Below, piece by piece: positions 1-14,000 of a DNA stretch of 64,000 bases. The first letter of the stretch is position 1; each line of letters starts with the position of its first letter. A program made the position numbers and the translations under genes. Source of the DNA: Lepidonotus clava (Eukaryota; Annelida; Polychaeta; Phyllodocida; Polynoidae); NCBI GenBank assembly GCA_936440205.1, contig OW387147.1:44821627-44885626 (forward strand), read 5' to 3'. The notes below the pieces were generated by a model, which was given only the letters and a program-made list of their open reading frames with translations, did no database searches and was not told where the DNA came from.

Positions 1-698
1 TACATTTAAAGTTATTTCTGGAAAGGTAAGGGGAATATTACTTACGTGCTCCTATATGTGTGCAGCAAATGAAAAAGAAACAAATGTATATATATGAATT
101 ATGTAACTACTTAATCAGGGATAATTTGACACCCTCAGCAATAACACAGGTAGGAAGGGCAGCGTATTCTTTACCCTAAAGATGTACAGATTAGACATCA
201 AAGGTCAAATCACGTAATAAAGAAAACTGATAACCAGAGCTAAGTAATTGTATTTGAAAGGCAGCATAGATACAAGTTTGTACATCAGTGTGTATTCAAT
301 AAAGTCTGGAATCCCTGGAAATCTGAGACTATTGAAGTCACATAGTATTTAATCATATACAAATGTACAAATCACATATTCCGCTTTTTCTTTGAGATCA
401 CTGCGACATATTAAGGTTAAGCTTCAAAAACATACTTTTTTCACATCAATTGGTACATTTAAATTGCTTCCATAATTATGGCTAATCTCTTCTACAAAGG
501 CTCTCATTGACATTCATGGTTTTTCCACACATTTTCAAAATCTGAGAACCTCCCCCACCTTTGATGCAAACAGAATAATATATAATTAATGGAAGTAACT
601 TTAATCTCTGGTTGATTACATTGGGCGAGTAGATGAAGGACGTCTTGACATGTATTACAATGGTGACAGAGGTCATCTTAAACCTTTACCCCACAGGC
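1..698. other. No gene recognised
   Basis: AT-rich sequence with no exon that can be supported on either strand. Gene 3 (chitin-binding/PAN protein) is read leftward through here, so this is probably part of its next intron. Confidence 0.4.
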
Positions 699-1334
699 CT
701 ATAGACCTTTTTCATTAAGAGTGTGGTGCCCCCTGGTGAATATAATGGAAACAATGGTTTAGTTAATTTCCCATAGTTAACCTATAATGCTTAACTTCAT
801 ATACCGTATTCGGGAGTCCAGATCTGCGCATGCGCACACCTTTGGCGCCACTCCCTGTGGGTGGACAAGCGGACCTTTTCAGCCAACCAGGACCATCCCT
901 TCTGCAACATGGCGGCGCCCACTGGGGCCTCTCCCTAATGCGGTATAGGTTAACTATGGGAAATGATCTAAACCATTCTTTCCATTTAATTCACCTGTGC
1001 CCCGTCGCATAACGGAAGGAACGATATCGCTCTTTAAAACAGCGGGGGTTTGGCAAAGTCTCCCTGTTATACGTGAAATTCGACATCAATTTTCACCCAT
1101 TTCTAATCAATTTTCCGGGATGAAAATTTCAGAGATTTAAGATCTAAATGTCTAGTTTCCAGAACTTTTTACAGAATTAAAATCAGTTGAGCAGAACAGC
1201 CGCAAATCAACAGGGGGCACCATCGCAACAGGGAGAACTCTCCTAACAGGGAGGGGTGCAAACCATCGCTGTTGCCAAACCCGTTATGCGACGGGCCACA
1301 GGGGGTGCCACACCCTAATGAAAAAGGTCTATAG
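699..1334. mobile_element. TIR element family B, copy 1, carrying a nested inverted-repeat insert
   Basis: The ends are inverted copies of CTATAGACCTTTTTCATTA followed by a CCCCCTG block. CAGGC flanks both sides and may be a 5-bp target duplication. An inner inverted repeat (GTCGCATAACGG near 1,005 and its complement near 1,290) suggests a second element inserted inside the first. There is no coding capacity, so it is a non-autonomous DNA transposon (MITE). Compare the shorter copy at 1,686-1,879. Confidence 0.65.
726..739 (-). promoter_or_regulatory. CTCF-like motif in family B repeat
   Basis: Minus-strand TCACCAGGGGGCAC matches CCASYAGRKGGCRS at 13 of 14 positions. It is part of the repeat's own terminal sequence. 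Binding is not shown. Confidence 0.25.
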
Positions 1335-1685
1335 CAGGCCTGCCAACTTTTCCTCGGTCCTCCCCGGGACATGCCCTCAAAAATACTTTTTGATGCATAG
1401 ATTATTGAAAATTCCTCTTCAAACAAATATCATTTTGGTGTATCAATTCTCACCACAAAGTCATTCATTGTTTGTCAAGATAAGAATTAAGAAAATTTAA
1501 GGGGAAAGGACGTGAAAGAACACAGTTTGCTACATCCTGAGACACATAGACTAAGCAACATGTGCACCAATAGCTAGGCCTATCTTGTAAAGAGAAACCA
1601 GACATTTTCAGCCCTGAACGGAACCCACTGGACAAGGGCTACAAAACGCGACTGTCCCGTGAAATACGGGATAGTTGATACTAGG

Positions 1686-1879
1686 CTATAGACCTTTTTC
1701 ATTAAGAGTGTTGCGCCCCCTGGTGAAGTAAATGGAACCAATGGTTTAGGTCATTTCCCATAGTTAATCTATAAATATTATGCTTCACTTCATATAGGTT
1801 AACTACGGAAAATAACCTAAACCATTGGTTCCATTTACATCCCCAGGGGGCGCCACACCCTAATGAAAAAGGTCTATAG
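1686..1879. mobile_element. TIR/foldback element family B, copy 2
   Basis: This 194-bp element is almost one long palindrome: its left half (CTATAGACC... CCATAGTTAA) is repeated inverted in its right half. It ends only 24 bp inside the intron that follows exon 5 of the chitin-binding/PAN gene, so it lies very near that donor site. Confidence 0.75.
1713..1726 (-). promoter_or_regulatory. CTCF-like motif in family B repeat
   Basis: Minus-strand TCACCAGGGGGCGC matches the CTCF core consensus at 13 of 14 positions, at the same place in the repeat as in copy 1. Confidence 0.25.
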
Positions 1880-1903
1880 GTTCGTAAATAAAACGCCTCT
1901 CAC

Positions 1904-2014
1904 CGCATGGCTCCAGCCTGTAGTGTGTGGTGCCCGTCTCCTCGAACAGCGGCTGGCACGCCGTGTTGGCCGTGTGGAGCCAGCACGTCAGGTTCACCAT
2001 GTTCCAGTCAAAAC
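1904..2014 (-). CDS. Chitin-binding/PAN gene, exon 5 (PAN domain, second part)
   Basis: Acceptor CAG|GTTTTG, donor GCG|GTGAGA, 111 bp, phase 1 at both ends. It encodes GFDWNMVNLTCWLHTANT and continues to a cysteine near the end (RLEPC). The Trp and Cys pattern fits the core of a PAN fold completed from exon 4. Confidence 0.8.
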
Positions 2015-5000
2015 CTGAAGGGAGTAATTAAAGAGAGCCAAAACCAATGTCATGTCAAAACAATTTATGACCAAATTTTACAAACTCAAATAACCATCAA
2101 CTCAAATTAACGTTCTGAGGGTCTAACATTAGCCACTGGTACAGTAAATATCATGATAACTACTTTGAATTCTCCCTACCACGGATAGCCAATTTCTTTA
2201 CTGATACCTGCAGGTTCGCCTTTTTCAGGGTGCATGCTGGGTAATATGTCGACAAATAACAAGGCTTTATCATCGGAATTTTCATTTATCATGTCACTAT
2301 TTTTAGTTTGACATGAAGAAAAACTACTTAAATAAGTATCTATATACATTACATATTTTCCAAGTTGTTTAAAAATTCATTCATTATAGGTGGAAATATC
2401 ACAATTTTTCACTAATTTTCTATAGTTTTTCAAGGGGATTTGTCAAAATTAGACTGCAGGTGTTGAAAATACTGTAAATGAACTATTCCTGGTAGGGAGA
2501 ATTCCATAATACTCATGCTATTTATGGCTGAAGACATCAATGTTTGTATACAAACCAATTTTGGTGGGTCACCAAAATTGACCAGGGACATGTTTTAGTG
2601 TGTTATAATGTAGTTTAAATCTGTATTTACAGTCTATATTTTTCCATGGGCCTAGGTAATTGCCATAGAATATATTTCAATAGTTAACAGAATTTGCAGA
2701 ATTTTGTCCCAAAATTGCTTTGCGATCCCTTTAAGATAATTAAGATAAATTGCAGGGGGATTTCTTCTACTTGTGACTGTTGGCTATTCAGAGGCCACAT
2801 CTGTGTTTTCAACTTTGTATAGCCAGAGCACAAAGTCCGCTAGATGGTGTTTGCAGCAGGCTTTCAGGGGTTACAAGAACCTTGACTCACAACATCACTG
2901 TTCTCTCATCTTTAATCATTAAAAATCAAGAGATCATTTAAAAAGCTATGCAAATGTGCATTAAAATAATTATATGTGTTTCTTTCAAAATATATTTGAA
3001 AAGCAAAAATCAATTATTGTACTAATGTACCATCCATTAGACATTGTATTTGCAATCAGGTGCGACCATAGTAGTGAAGCTAAGGGTAACACCAAAGAAA
3101 GTATCATAATGTATTCGTCGCCATCACTGTATAAGTTAGGTCTTCATTCTTAATTTATTAGAGTGTTCTTTATGCAGTGCCTACTGGGAGCGTTGGCTTC
3201 CACTGTTACAAGTCACCGTAACTCCCCTCCCCTACCACACTGAAAAAAATTGGGCATTAGAAAGTTAGTCATATTGCCTAACTTTTTGCAAAAAACTTAT
3301 AGTCATTTTGACGGTGCATTTTTGTCCGAACTTTCTAACCTTTTTTTTGACTAACCCATAGGCAGATTGACTAACCAAAATACAAAAAGTTAGTCATGGC
3401 TGACGAAAAATGTTTGGCAAGCTGGGGAATTGAACCCCAGCCTCTGGCATAGGAGGTGAGTGGGCCAACCACTATACTATGAGGGCTTCATGGAAAGGTG
3501 GAGTTGAACCCTTCTAGCAAACTTGATCAATTTTTGGCTTTTGTAATTGTATTTTCTCCCCCTAAGGGAAGCATAATGCAAGATACCAATTTAAGGCCTT
3601 CTATTACACGTGTCAGGCTAATATCACGCATTTATCATGCCTAATATTGCACAATATATATTAAATCAAAATGAAATAATAATGAAAAACAAAATCTAAC
3701 AAAATATGAGTTTGATGTGGACTTTAGGTCTATATACGTGGAGATTATGGCAAATTAATCTATGCACTGTAGTCAAAAGGGTGAAGAAACATTGATGAAG
3801 GTAAATCTAATAAAAATGTATAAATATCAATTTTATTTTTGATAGATTTGAGCCAATTTTTGTATCGCGCACCCCACATAAGAAAATATAATATTTTGTT
3901 CACAACTTATTATTTATAGTGGTAATATGGTTATATCATGATATAGTTAAACCATTACAGTGAATTCTAACTGGTTTTTGTGAATTTGATATTTTTTCTA
4001 TTTTTAGAGCAGTCAATAAACAATGCACGATATAGGACTACCACTGTGCATGATACAACCCTGTTTTACCCTATAGGCCTACTACTGTGTAGGATACACC
4101 CCTACTTTATCCTATACTGTGAACAGAAACAGTTTTTAACAGCAGTTTAACTAATATTTGGTTATTTTGATTTTGAATTTACTGCAAATTCAATAAAAAA
4201 TAAAGACCTTTGCTGCAAATATACAGTAGGCCTGAGTCTTCAGAATTATTTTTTAAAGTGTTGTACTTGTAAGTGTAAGGGATATGCTAGTGTTTAATGA
4301 ATAATATATGTAAGAAGTATTATAAAGGTTCCTAATCTTAACATAAGCAACTCAAACCCCACCACCAACCCCTCACCCACCCCCATCCCTATGCCTATAT
4401 TCATGGCTCAGAGGTTAGAAACTTAGTCAGTCTGACTGAGGAATGCATCAAATTTAGAATATCACAAAATAATCAGAATCATATAGTAATGATTGGGTAT
4501 AAATAATTTAGTCGGAGCTTAAGTAGCCAAAAGTGTTAATTAATCCAAATAATCTTTTGACTAACCCTAGGTTTGAAAGTTAGTCAAAATGACTAAGGGG
4601 TTAGTCATGATATAGTAAAATATGCCAGAGAAAGGTTAGAAGGCTCTCACTGACTGACCCAGAATTTCGCTGGTCAAACCCTGATTTGACAAACTTTCTA
4701 ACTTTTGACTTTTTTCAGTGCAACTTTATTTCCCACTGCCACTGAAGTCCGGCACCCTACCCATTAGGCCACCACTCATTGGGTTGTGGGAGAGGCTCCA
4801 GTGTGGGTATGGGAGGTCATTTTGCTGGGTCCTGGTGTTCTGCCTTGTGTTCCATAGTGACATGTGTGAGTTGAGTTACCAGCATTTAACTCAACTGGCA
4901 ATGTGGCTCTGGCTCTGGCTCACTCTGTATCCAGTGGTGTCTAGTATTCAACAGGTAGGGCTTGGGTAAAGAATGGAAGCAGTGCCATATTAGTTTAAAG

Positions 5001-8000
5001 ATGGTAATCGCCCCTCCCACTCACCGTCACATGTCTCGTCCTCGACACAGAAGCCGTAGCAGTCCCTCAGAGAGAGTATGTTGGCCTCCACCCGTGCCCC
5101 CAAAATGTGCATGTTGGGGAACACTCCAACAATGGCTGAAAACAGAAACACTTGATTTGTTTAATTATTATTAATTAAAGCACTTTCATTTGATGAAGTG
5201 GTGATGATGTTTGTTGAAACCTCTGTACATCCTGGGGGCTTGTGCCTTTAACTATCTTTTTATAACCACCTCGATAAACATCTCTCAACAACAATGGTTT
5301 TGCAAGGCAATAACTCTTGTGGTTACAACATGTGATCACTCTTGTAATGCAATAGACCACACAACCACTGTAAAATCAATATCATGCAATTCTATGTTAA
5401 TTTGAATTGTAAATACTATCACTTCTGGGTACATACGGCCCGAGCCCACCATAAGAGGTACATACACGCCCAGCCAAGGTGTGACGTAACAGTCACGTTA
5501 TGCGACCATGCTTTTTTGGTTTGTCAGTTACTTACTAAAATGTGACGTAACGGTTATGTTATTTTTCTGGGAGGTTGCGACCTAACCAAAACAGAACATC
5601 ATCATGAAGTTCTGGTGAGGTAAGGTCAAGATCAAATTAAAAAGGAATGTCATTGTGATGTTTCAATTAGGTGAGGTCCAGACCTTACTTAACTAGAACA
5701 TGGTTCTGACCTCCTGACCAGGGAAGGTCCCAATCTCACCTAAACAGAATGTTATTGTGACATTCTGATTATGTCAGGTCTTAACCTTACCTAAAAAGAA
5801 TGTTCCTGTAACCACCTTATTAGGTTAGGTGTCACCCTAACCTAAACAGAACGTTATTGTGACATCCTCATTCAGTGAGGTCTCAACCACACCTAAATAA
5901 AATGTTATTGTGACATTCTTATCAAGTTTGAGCCACATAAATAATGTTACAATAACGTTATCAGAATGTAGCAATGTAACGTTGCAAAAGTTGGTTGCAA
6001 AGACGTAACTTGGAGTCATCAAAAGAATGTCGCTGTAACCTAACAGAGTGATGTAACAAGAATCAATCCAGAACGTTGCTGCAACGTTATTAGAATGTCA
6101 TTTCCTTGGCCGGGCGGTCAAGATACTAATGTAACCTTTATCGTAGTTTTTATGACAAACGGCTTCGCCAGGGTCCTTACAGCCTTAGGATAGTCTCAAC
6201 AACGTTTTAACAATATGTATATGGTTCTATAACGGGATCAGATTATATTTTCTGAAATTCTGTCTCAATACCCCCTACCACGGATTTTCTTTCTTTTACT
6301 TGCAGACTAAAATTACCTGCTGGGAAATATCTAGACTAGTCTCAAGGCTGAAGCATAGCAATTGTTACTAATCTTGGAATTATTTGTGGCTAAATATGCT
6401 GGAAAACTAGCATTGGGAATATTTGCATCTTGTTACTGTATGCATTTGTCTTATCTTTAAGTTGGCTTGGAATCTATTTACTACAGAATGCTCGAATATT
6501 TTCTATAGCTTTTCTTGTGTGTTTCGACTTGAATGATGAACATTAACCTGCAGAAAGTGCAGTAAAATACGGTTAGCTATCGTTGATAGTGAATTTAGGG
6601 CGGATGTCATCATAATCATTGTCTCAAGGATTGCTATCTGGAATTATGTTAAGGACAATTGCGCCATTATAGATGTAGTGTTTAGTTTTGTTTAAAACTC
6701 TACACAGTGATAATTTTACATATATAGGAACCAAAAGTGCAAAAAAGTCATAGGTCACCGTGCTAACTTTTCAGCTAAAGTAGTCTAAAAGTAAGTTATT
6801 CATTCAAAAATTATCTTGCAAAATAGATTTTGATAGAAATGATGGGGGAGTCACCGTGCTAATTTGGCCAGAAAAGCTGAATACGTATAATAAAACCAGA
6901 ATATGGCTTAAAATAGGTATTTATTTGTTTTCTTATAAATTCACTAAATTGTTTACTTCAAAAATACTTTGAATGACCTTTGGTATACCTGATCCCTTCA
7001 CCATTATTTTGGTACATGGTAACCTTTACAGAACCTATATCTAAAGAGATGCGGGAGGAATTGTAGTTTCACAGCCAAAATCGCTTTTTAGCTTTTGCAA
7101 AATTTCTTGATAATTAGTCCTGTTTCACCATCAATATCTCCAAGAAAATGTCTTTTGGCATATTTTCTATTTCATATCTGAATCAAACATTATCAAGTGT
7201 TTCTGTAGAATTTGAAAAAGATTGGACAACTTTCAATTTTAAGATATCTGGAAAATGGCGCCATTGTCCTTAACCAGCCATAACGTACCTCTGCTGACCG
7301 TGGGCGGGCAGGTATTGCCCTCAGACTGGGTCGTCAGGGTGGTCGTCCGGGGCACGGTGGGCGCCGGGGTGGGCGCCAGAGTGGGCACCGGTGTGGGCGC
7401 CATTGTGGGCATCAGAGGGGCTCGTGTGGGTACAGGGGTGGGGGCGGGTCCAGGGGTAGGGGTGAGCCGGTTTACTGGGCCTATCGTCCTAGGTCGGGGC
7501 GTCATCACCGCACGGCCGCCTACGTTGGAGCCTGGAGAAAAATTAAAGCATGTTTTAAAGATATGTACACAGGCAGATGTGAAGAAATGCTACAATCAGA
7601 ACATCTTTCATGTTTTTTTTGTTTTATTTTAAGAAGCGATACTCCCTATATATACAAAGCCCCTGGTAGCCCTTGACATACGGCTGTGGTCTTCCTTGAG
7701 AATAATATTTATCAAATATCCCCTCAAGTGATGTTCTTCATTTTATTTCCCCACTCCTGCCGAAAGTACGTTTTTCTTTTTGTTTTCTTTTTGGTAACAA
7801 TTTTCTTCTTTTTTTTACCAGCGACAAATGTACGTTGTATTACGTTCCCCTGTGCATGAGATGGAATAAATAGACAACACATTGCCGGCTATCCCTATAT
7901 TCACCCTGTAATGCATCAGAGGAGAAATAAGACACGCAGGTTAGTTTTTAAGTGTTAGAATTGGAGGCAATATATAAATTGTTCCTGATTTCATTGTTAA

Positions 8001-11000
8001 GACTGATAAAGCTGATATTTAAGATCATATAAGAGTATTTAACTTTATCTTTTAATATTAGGCTAATAAACCCCATATAAACTCGACTCACGTCGGCAGT
8101 TGGAGACCCTCTCAGTGCAGGGGTTGGTGATGTCGATGGTGTAGGTGAGGGGTAGGCCCGACCCAGGTGCACACTGCATCATCTGGCCACCCGCCGCACA
8201 CATGTAGAAGATGCACCTGTTGGCATCGTCAGCCACGTACCGCTGAGCCGTGAAACTGTGACGGGCCGCACCCAGGAAACATGCTGAAAGACACATAGCA
8301 CAGGGGTTGTCTTATAAAAAAAATCACCTTATGTTAGAACCACTATATCAAAAACATCATATAAAAGATGCACCTGTTGGTGTCATCAGCAACGTACTGC
8401 TCGGATGTGAAACAATTACGGGGTGGCACCCAGGAAACATGCGGAAAGACATATAACAAAGGGGTCGTCATACCAAGGAACACATCTTTATATAAAAGAT
8501 GCACCTGTTGGTGTCGTCAGCCACATACCACTGAGCCGTGAACTGATGACGGGCAGCCCCCAGGAAACATGCTGAAAGACACACGTAGCATAGGGGTCGT
8601 TGTATAAAAAAAATGACCTTATGTTAAACACCACAATATCAAACACATTATATAAAAGATGCACCTGTTGGCATTGTCAGTCTTATACCACTGAGCCGTG
8701 AACTGATGACGGGTGGCACCAAGAAAACATGCTGAAAGACACATAACACAGGGGTTGTCATATAAAAGGAACACATCTTTATATAAAAGATGCACCTATT
8801 GGCATCATCAGCCATGTGCCGCTGAGCTGTGAACTGATTCCGGGCAGCACCCAGGAAACATGCTGAAAGACACATAGCACGAGAGTTGTATTATAAAAAA
8901 TACCTTATGTTAAACACCATATAATAAACACATTCTATAAAGATGCACATGTTGGCGTCATCAGCCACGTAACGCTGGACCGTGAACTGATTATTAAGGG
9001 CAGCACCCAGGAAACACGCTGAAAGACACATAGCATAGGGGTTGTCTTACAAAAAAACACCTTATGTTAAACACCACTATATCAAACACATTATATAAAA
9101 GATGTACCTAGTGGCATCATCAGCCACATACCGCTGGGCCGTAAAACTATGTGGGCAGCGCCAAGGAAACATGATGAAAGACACATATCACAGGGGTTGT
9201 GGTATTAAAGAACACCTTATACTAAACATCTTATACTAAAGATGCACCTATTGGCATCATCAGCCACGTACCGCTGGGCCATAAAACTATGACGGGCTGC
9301 ACCTAGGAAACATGCTGAAAGACACAAATCATAGGGGTTGTCTTACAAGAAAAAATCACCTTATGTTAAACACCACTATATTAAACACATTGTATAAAAG
9401 ATGCACCTATTGGCATCATCAGCCACGTAATGCTGGACCATGAACTGATTATTAAGGGCAGCACCCAGGAAACACGCTGAAAGACACATAGCATAGGGGT
9501 TGTCTTACAAAAAAAACACCTTATGTTAAACACCACTATATCAAACACATTATATAAAAGATGCACCTATTGGCACCGTCAGCCACGTATCGCAGAGCCA
9601 TGAATCTATGACGGGCAGCGCCAAGGAAACATGCTGAAAGACACATATCACAGGGGTTGTGGTATTAAAGAACACCTTATACTAAACATCTTATACTAAA
9701 GATGCACCTATTGGCATCATCAGCCTCATACCACTGGGTCGAAAACTATGACGGGCAGCACCTAGGAAACATGCTGAAAGACACATACCATAGGGGTTGT
9801 CTTACAAGAAAAAATCACCTTATGTTAAACACCACTATATTAAACACATTGTATAAAAGATGCACCTATTGGCATCATCAGCCACGTACCGCTGAGCCGT
9901 GAACTGATTCCTGGTGGCATCAAGAAAACATGCTGAAAGACACATAGAAAAAGGGTTGTCATATTAAAAAATGTTAAACACCACGATATTAAACACATTA
10001 TATAAAAGATGCACCTATGGTTTCATCAGTCACCTACCACTAGGCCTCAAACCGATAACGAGCAGCACCCAGATAACATGCTGAAAGATACATAGCAAAG
10101 GGGTTGTCTTATAAAAGAACACCTTATATTTAAGAAACAACTTATATTAAAGATGCACCTGTTGGTGTCGTCAACTACACATCACCGGGGCATTAACTGA
10201 CCGTGAGCAATGCCTTGGAAACATGCTGAAAGACACATATATCATGGGGGTTGTCATAATAAGGAACACCTTATACCAAACACCTTATATTAAAGATGCA
10301 CCTGTTGGTGTTGTCAGCTACATATCACTGGGCCGTTAACTGACTACGAGCAATGCCTCTAGGAGTAGAAGATGCATTTGTTGGCATCGTCAGCCAAGTA
10401 CTTACGTACTAATTCTCCCTACCACGGATGGCTAAATTTCAGTATTTTTGGCACCTGCAGGTTAATTTTGACTAAAATGAAGAAAATAGTTAACACTGGT
10501 TATCATCATGTTAACCACAAATAATGCCATGATTTATGGAATTTTTTATACTTAAGCATTTTGAGCTGTCTACATATCATTTCCCAGTATGCAACTTGAT
10601 TTAGGCTAGCCTGCAGGTAATATACAGAGAATGCCCCATCCGTGGTGGGGCGAATTATGCATTTGTTATCTCAAATAAACAAGTTTATCCTAACCCATGG
10701 TACTGCCCCCCTCAAAAACACCATTACATGAGAATCTTTTCCTGCATCCTTGACATCATCCAGAATACTCCCTTTTGCAATGTGACATTCAGGCTTGGTT
10801 CTCTTATATTGGCATCCTTTACACAATGCATACTTTCTGTATTGTTACCTTGTTACACACCTTCTATGCTCATCACATAGCCTCTGCATTAACTTCAAAT
10901 CCTTCTCCAATACATATACTTTCTTTAATGACTCCCTCAAAAAAATACCTTTTCTGCATTGGCCCGCTCAAATGCATGCTGGGCATCTGACCAACGAGTT

Positions 11001-14000
11001 AAATTTAATCCTGTTGTTTTCAGTGCCAACAGCCCCCCTTGCTAATTGGGGTCCATGAGGGGGGGGGGGGGGGGGGTCCCGATGTGCCCCCCTTCCACAG
11101 TTTTTAATAATGGGGAGGAAACTTAGTATATATCCGTCTCTTCTGATAGATCTTTAGGATTCATACCTAAAAGTCTAATTCATTCATATTCCACAGTTTG
11201 TAAAGGGGACAGAACTTGATACGTATCCCTCTCTTCTGATAGATCTTTAGGAAACCTTCTTAAAAGGCTAACTAGTCCCTATTCCACAGTTTGTAAGGGG
11301 GAGGAAACTAAATAATGATATTATATATATTTTCTTAAATTCAACATGCGACTGTTGGACCTCCCAGGGGATGGCCAACGGTCGAGCATCATAAAGTAAA
11401 CATGGGGGATTAGCCGTTGGTCAGATGTCGGCACCCCGATTAAGCATGTACCCTATTCCAAAAGATACGTAATGCAATTACATGCAACCTTGTCATAACT
11501 GATACCTCACTTTTCCTGCCTAATTTCTGCTCTTAATTTCTCAACATAATACCCTCTGAATTGCTGCCCTAAACCATTGCCCCTTTCTCATCACGTACCC
11601 CCTGAATTGCTGCCCTAAAACAGACTCCCTTTTCCTGCCATATTCTTTCTGCTCCAACTCCCATTGAAACAGAACACAGATGCAGTGAAACATTGTCCCA
11701 GCATCAACTCAGTAGTAGGTATAGTCAACGTGATGCTGAAGGATAATCTCATATTTTTTAGGTTAGGTTTCTTGTTCAACCAGCTTGGGTGGTCATAGTT
11801 TTTAGAGAAAATAATCAGAAGACTTAAAAACAAAAACAAAAAACAAGAAGGGAAACAGGGGGTTCGGGGGCCTAGCCCCGATTTCTAACCAATATTTGTA
11901 ACCAAAATAATATTTCCAAAACCCGATCATAAAATGTATATTCTTCCCACCCTAAAACACTGCCCCTTCTGAAAGGTTTTCTTGCGTAATTATTGTCTGG
12001 CACTGCCAGCCGACTGTAAGCCCCATAACCACTAGGTGATTTTTACATAGTTGGCCGACTAACCGGCCACACAATCAGCTGATTTTAAGAGTAGAATCAG
12101 CCGACTTTAGCGCCGACTCATATCAAACACACACTGTTCAATATGATATACATACAGGCAATCATAGGAATTGGCCAATTCTACCGCTGACTCGGCTAAC
12201 TGTGGCCAATTCTACCGCTGACTCTGCTAACTGTGCAAAAGTCACCAAGTAAGTATGGGGCTGTAATCCCTGATTGTTACTAGTAGGTTGACCAACAAAT
12301 GGCGGCCATTGTCCCACATAGACTACCCAAATGCTAAGGCTCATAAATCAACGCTACTGCATATATACCACTAGGTAGGTGAGAGGTACAAAATGCAGGC
12401 TCTCTGTGTGAGTGCAGCATCAGGCCGACAGTGAACGTGGGGCAGTGGGTACCCAACATGGAGTCCTGGCCCTGTACCAGCATAACTACATCCCTGTATG
12501 GGCCTATACATCCCCACTGTCTGCATCCCCATACCTGGGTTGCCCGAATGGAACCCACCAGCAATTCTCCCTACCACGGATAGCTGATTTTCAGTTTTTT
12601 TATGCACCTGCAGGTTAATTTGGACTAATTTTGTCGACAAAAACACAGGGAAATCTATAAAGATTTCAACAAAATTTTCTCTACATACTTATTATAATGA
12701 ATAAGTTTTCAAACCAACTTAAAAAATAATAAACATACATGAATACAACTTGATAAAATAGCTGATATTCATCTGTATCATGTTGAACCACAAATAATTC
12801 CATGATTATTGAAAATCTCTATACACGAGCCTTGTGGTTTGTCGACATATTACCCATGATGCACCTTGATCTAGGCTAGCCTGCAGGTAAATCACAGGGA
12901 ATATGCTATCCGTGGTAGTGAGAATTACATTTAACCAGGTTTCTTTCACGAAAAGGATCGGAATAAGCCCATCCCATTATTACCCATAATAATGTTTACT
13001 ATGAAATATTCTCAAAATTACTTCCGTGCTTATTAACCATTGCATAATACAAAATTAACCAAAGCAATTTGTTTGAGATTGCTCCTAAAATTTCTGAAAG
13101 GAGACCTAACATTTTGGACTTTTCCCCATAGGAACCAATGGTAAAGCCTGTCAGCCCAACCCATGATGTCCAACCCTCCTTTGCCTTGATATACAACATT
13201 TGATTGGCTGGCAAAACCTGCAAATCTATCAATTGATAAAATTTAAGAAATAATTATGTTTTAACAGTACTTAGGGACATATAGAGAAAAATGCAATTCT
13301 TGCTTATTTGAATAACCCCAACAAGACAAGAATGGCTTATATATATATATGTCTATTTTGTCCAACCTTTGTCTCATCTGAGAATATACCCAGTATGGGA
13401 TGGGCTTATTTCCAAAATTCCTTCAATCCTATTACCCGAGGGTTTTCTATGAAAACATGGTTACTGATAATAATTTTATGGTTTAATTCCTTTTGACTCT
13501 TTACCTTTTCTATCATGTGTACCTCTTCATCTTCAGAAGTTGTAAGCATTACGGTCACCAGGTATTTTGCCGGTATGTCCAAATTTGCATATCAATCTTT
13601 TTGAATTTTGTTCTCGTTATACCAAACATCTTCCACTCGATGAAATAATTGAGTAAAACATCAAAACTTTTTACGTGGAAAGCCTGTACGTTTGACAGCT
13701 CATTTCCTGGGAACGATTCCACAGATTCCAAGGCCTACACACAATCGGTTCCAACACGATACCACATCCCCTTCTTAAGGCATTGAGGTGTAAGATTAAT
13801 GGAGTAGTTTTATGACTTCCTGTCTCTGACTCTTACTGGCGGCCCAATATCCCGTGTAGGCCGGCAAGAACCACATAAGACCGCCCCAGGGGTGTTAGGA
13901 AGCATGTATAACGTGATGAACACATTTGAGGGAACCTCTATCGTTTTTAGATAAGGCCTGAGGGGGTCACAAATTCAATTTCCAATATGATAGAGCTACG

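Noticed and set aside
3418-3490. Functional tRNA gene
   Set aside because: The T-stem is good but the acceptor stem does not pair, and it lies inside a transposon.
7255-7632. Plus-strand 125-codon Gly/Val-rich ORF
   Set aside because: It is antisense to the Pro/Thr linker exon, whose splice sites and phases fit the gene.
8284-10408. CRISPR-like array
   Set aside because: Units are long, diverged, adjacent without unique spacers, and clearly derived from a neighbouring exon in an animal genome.
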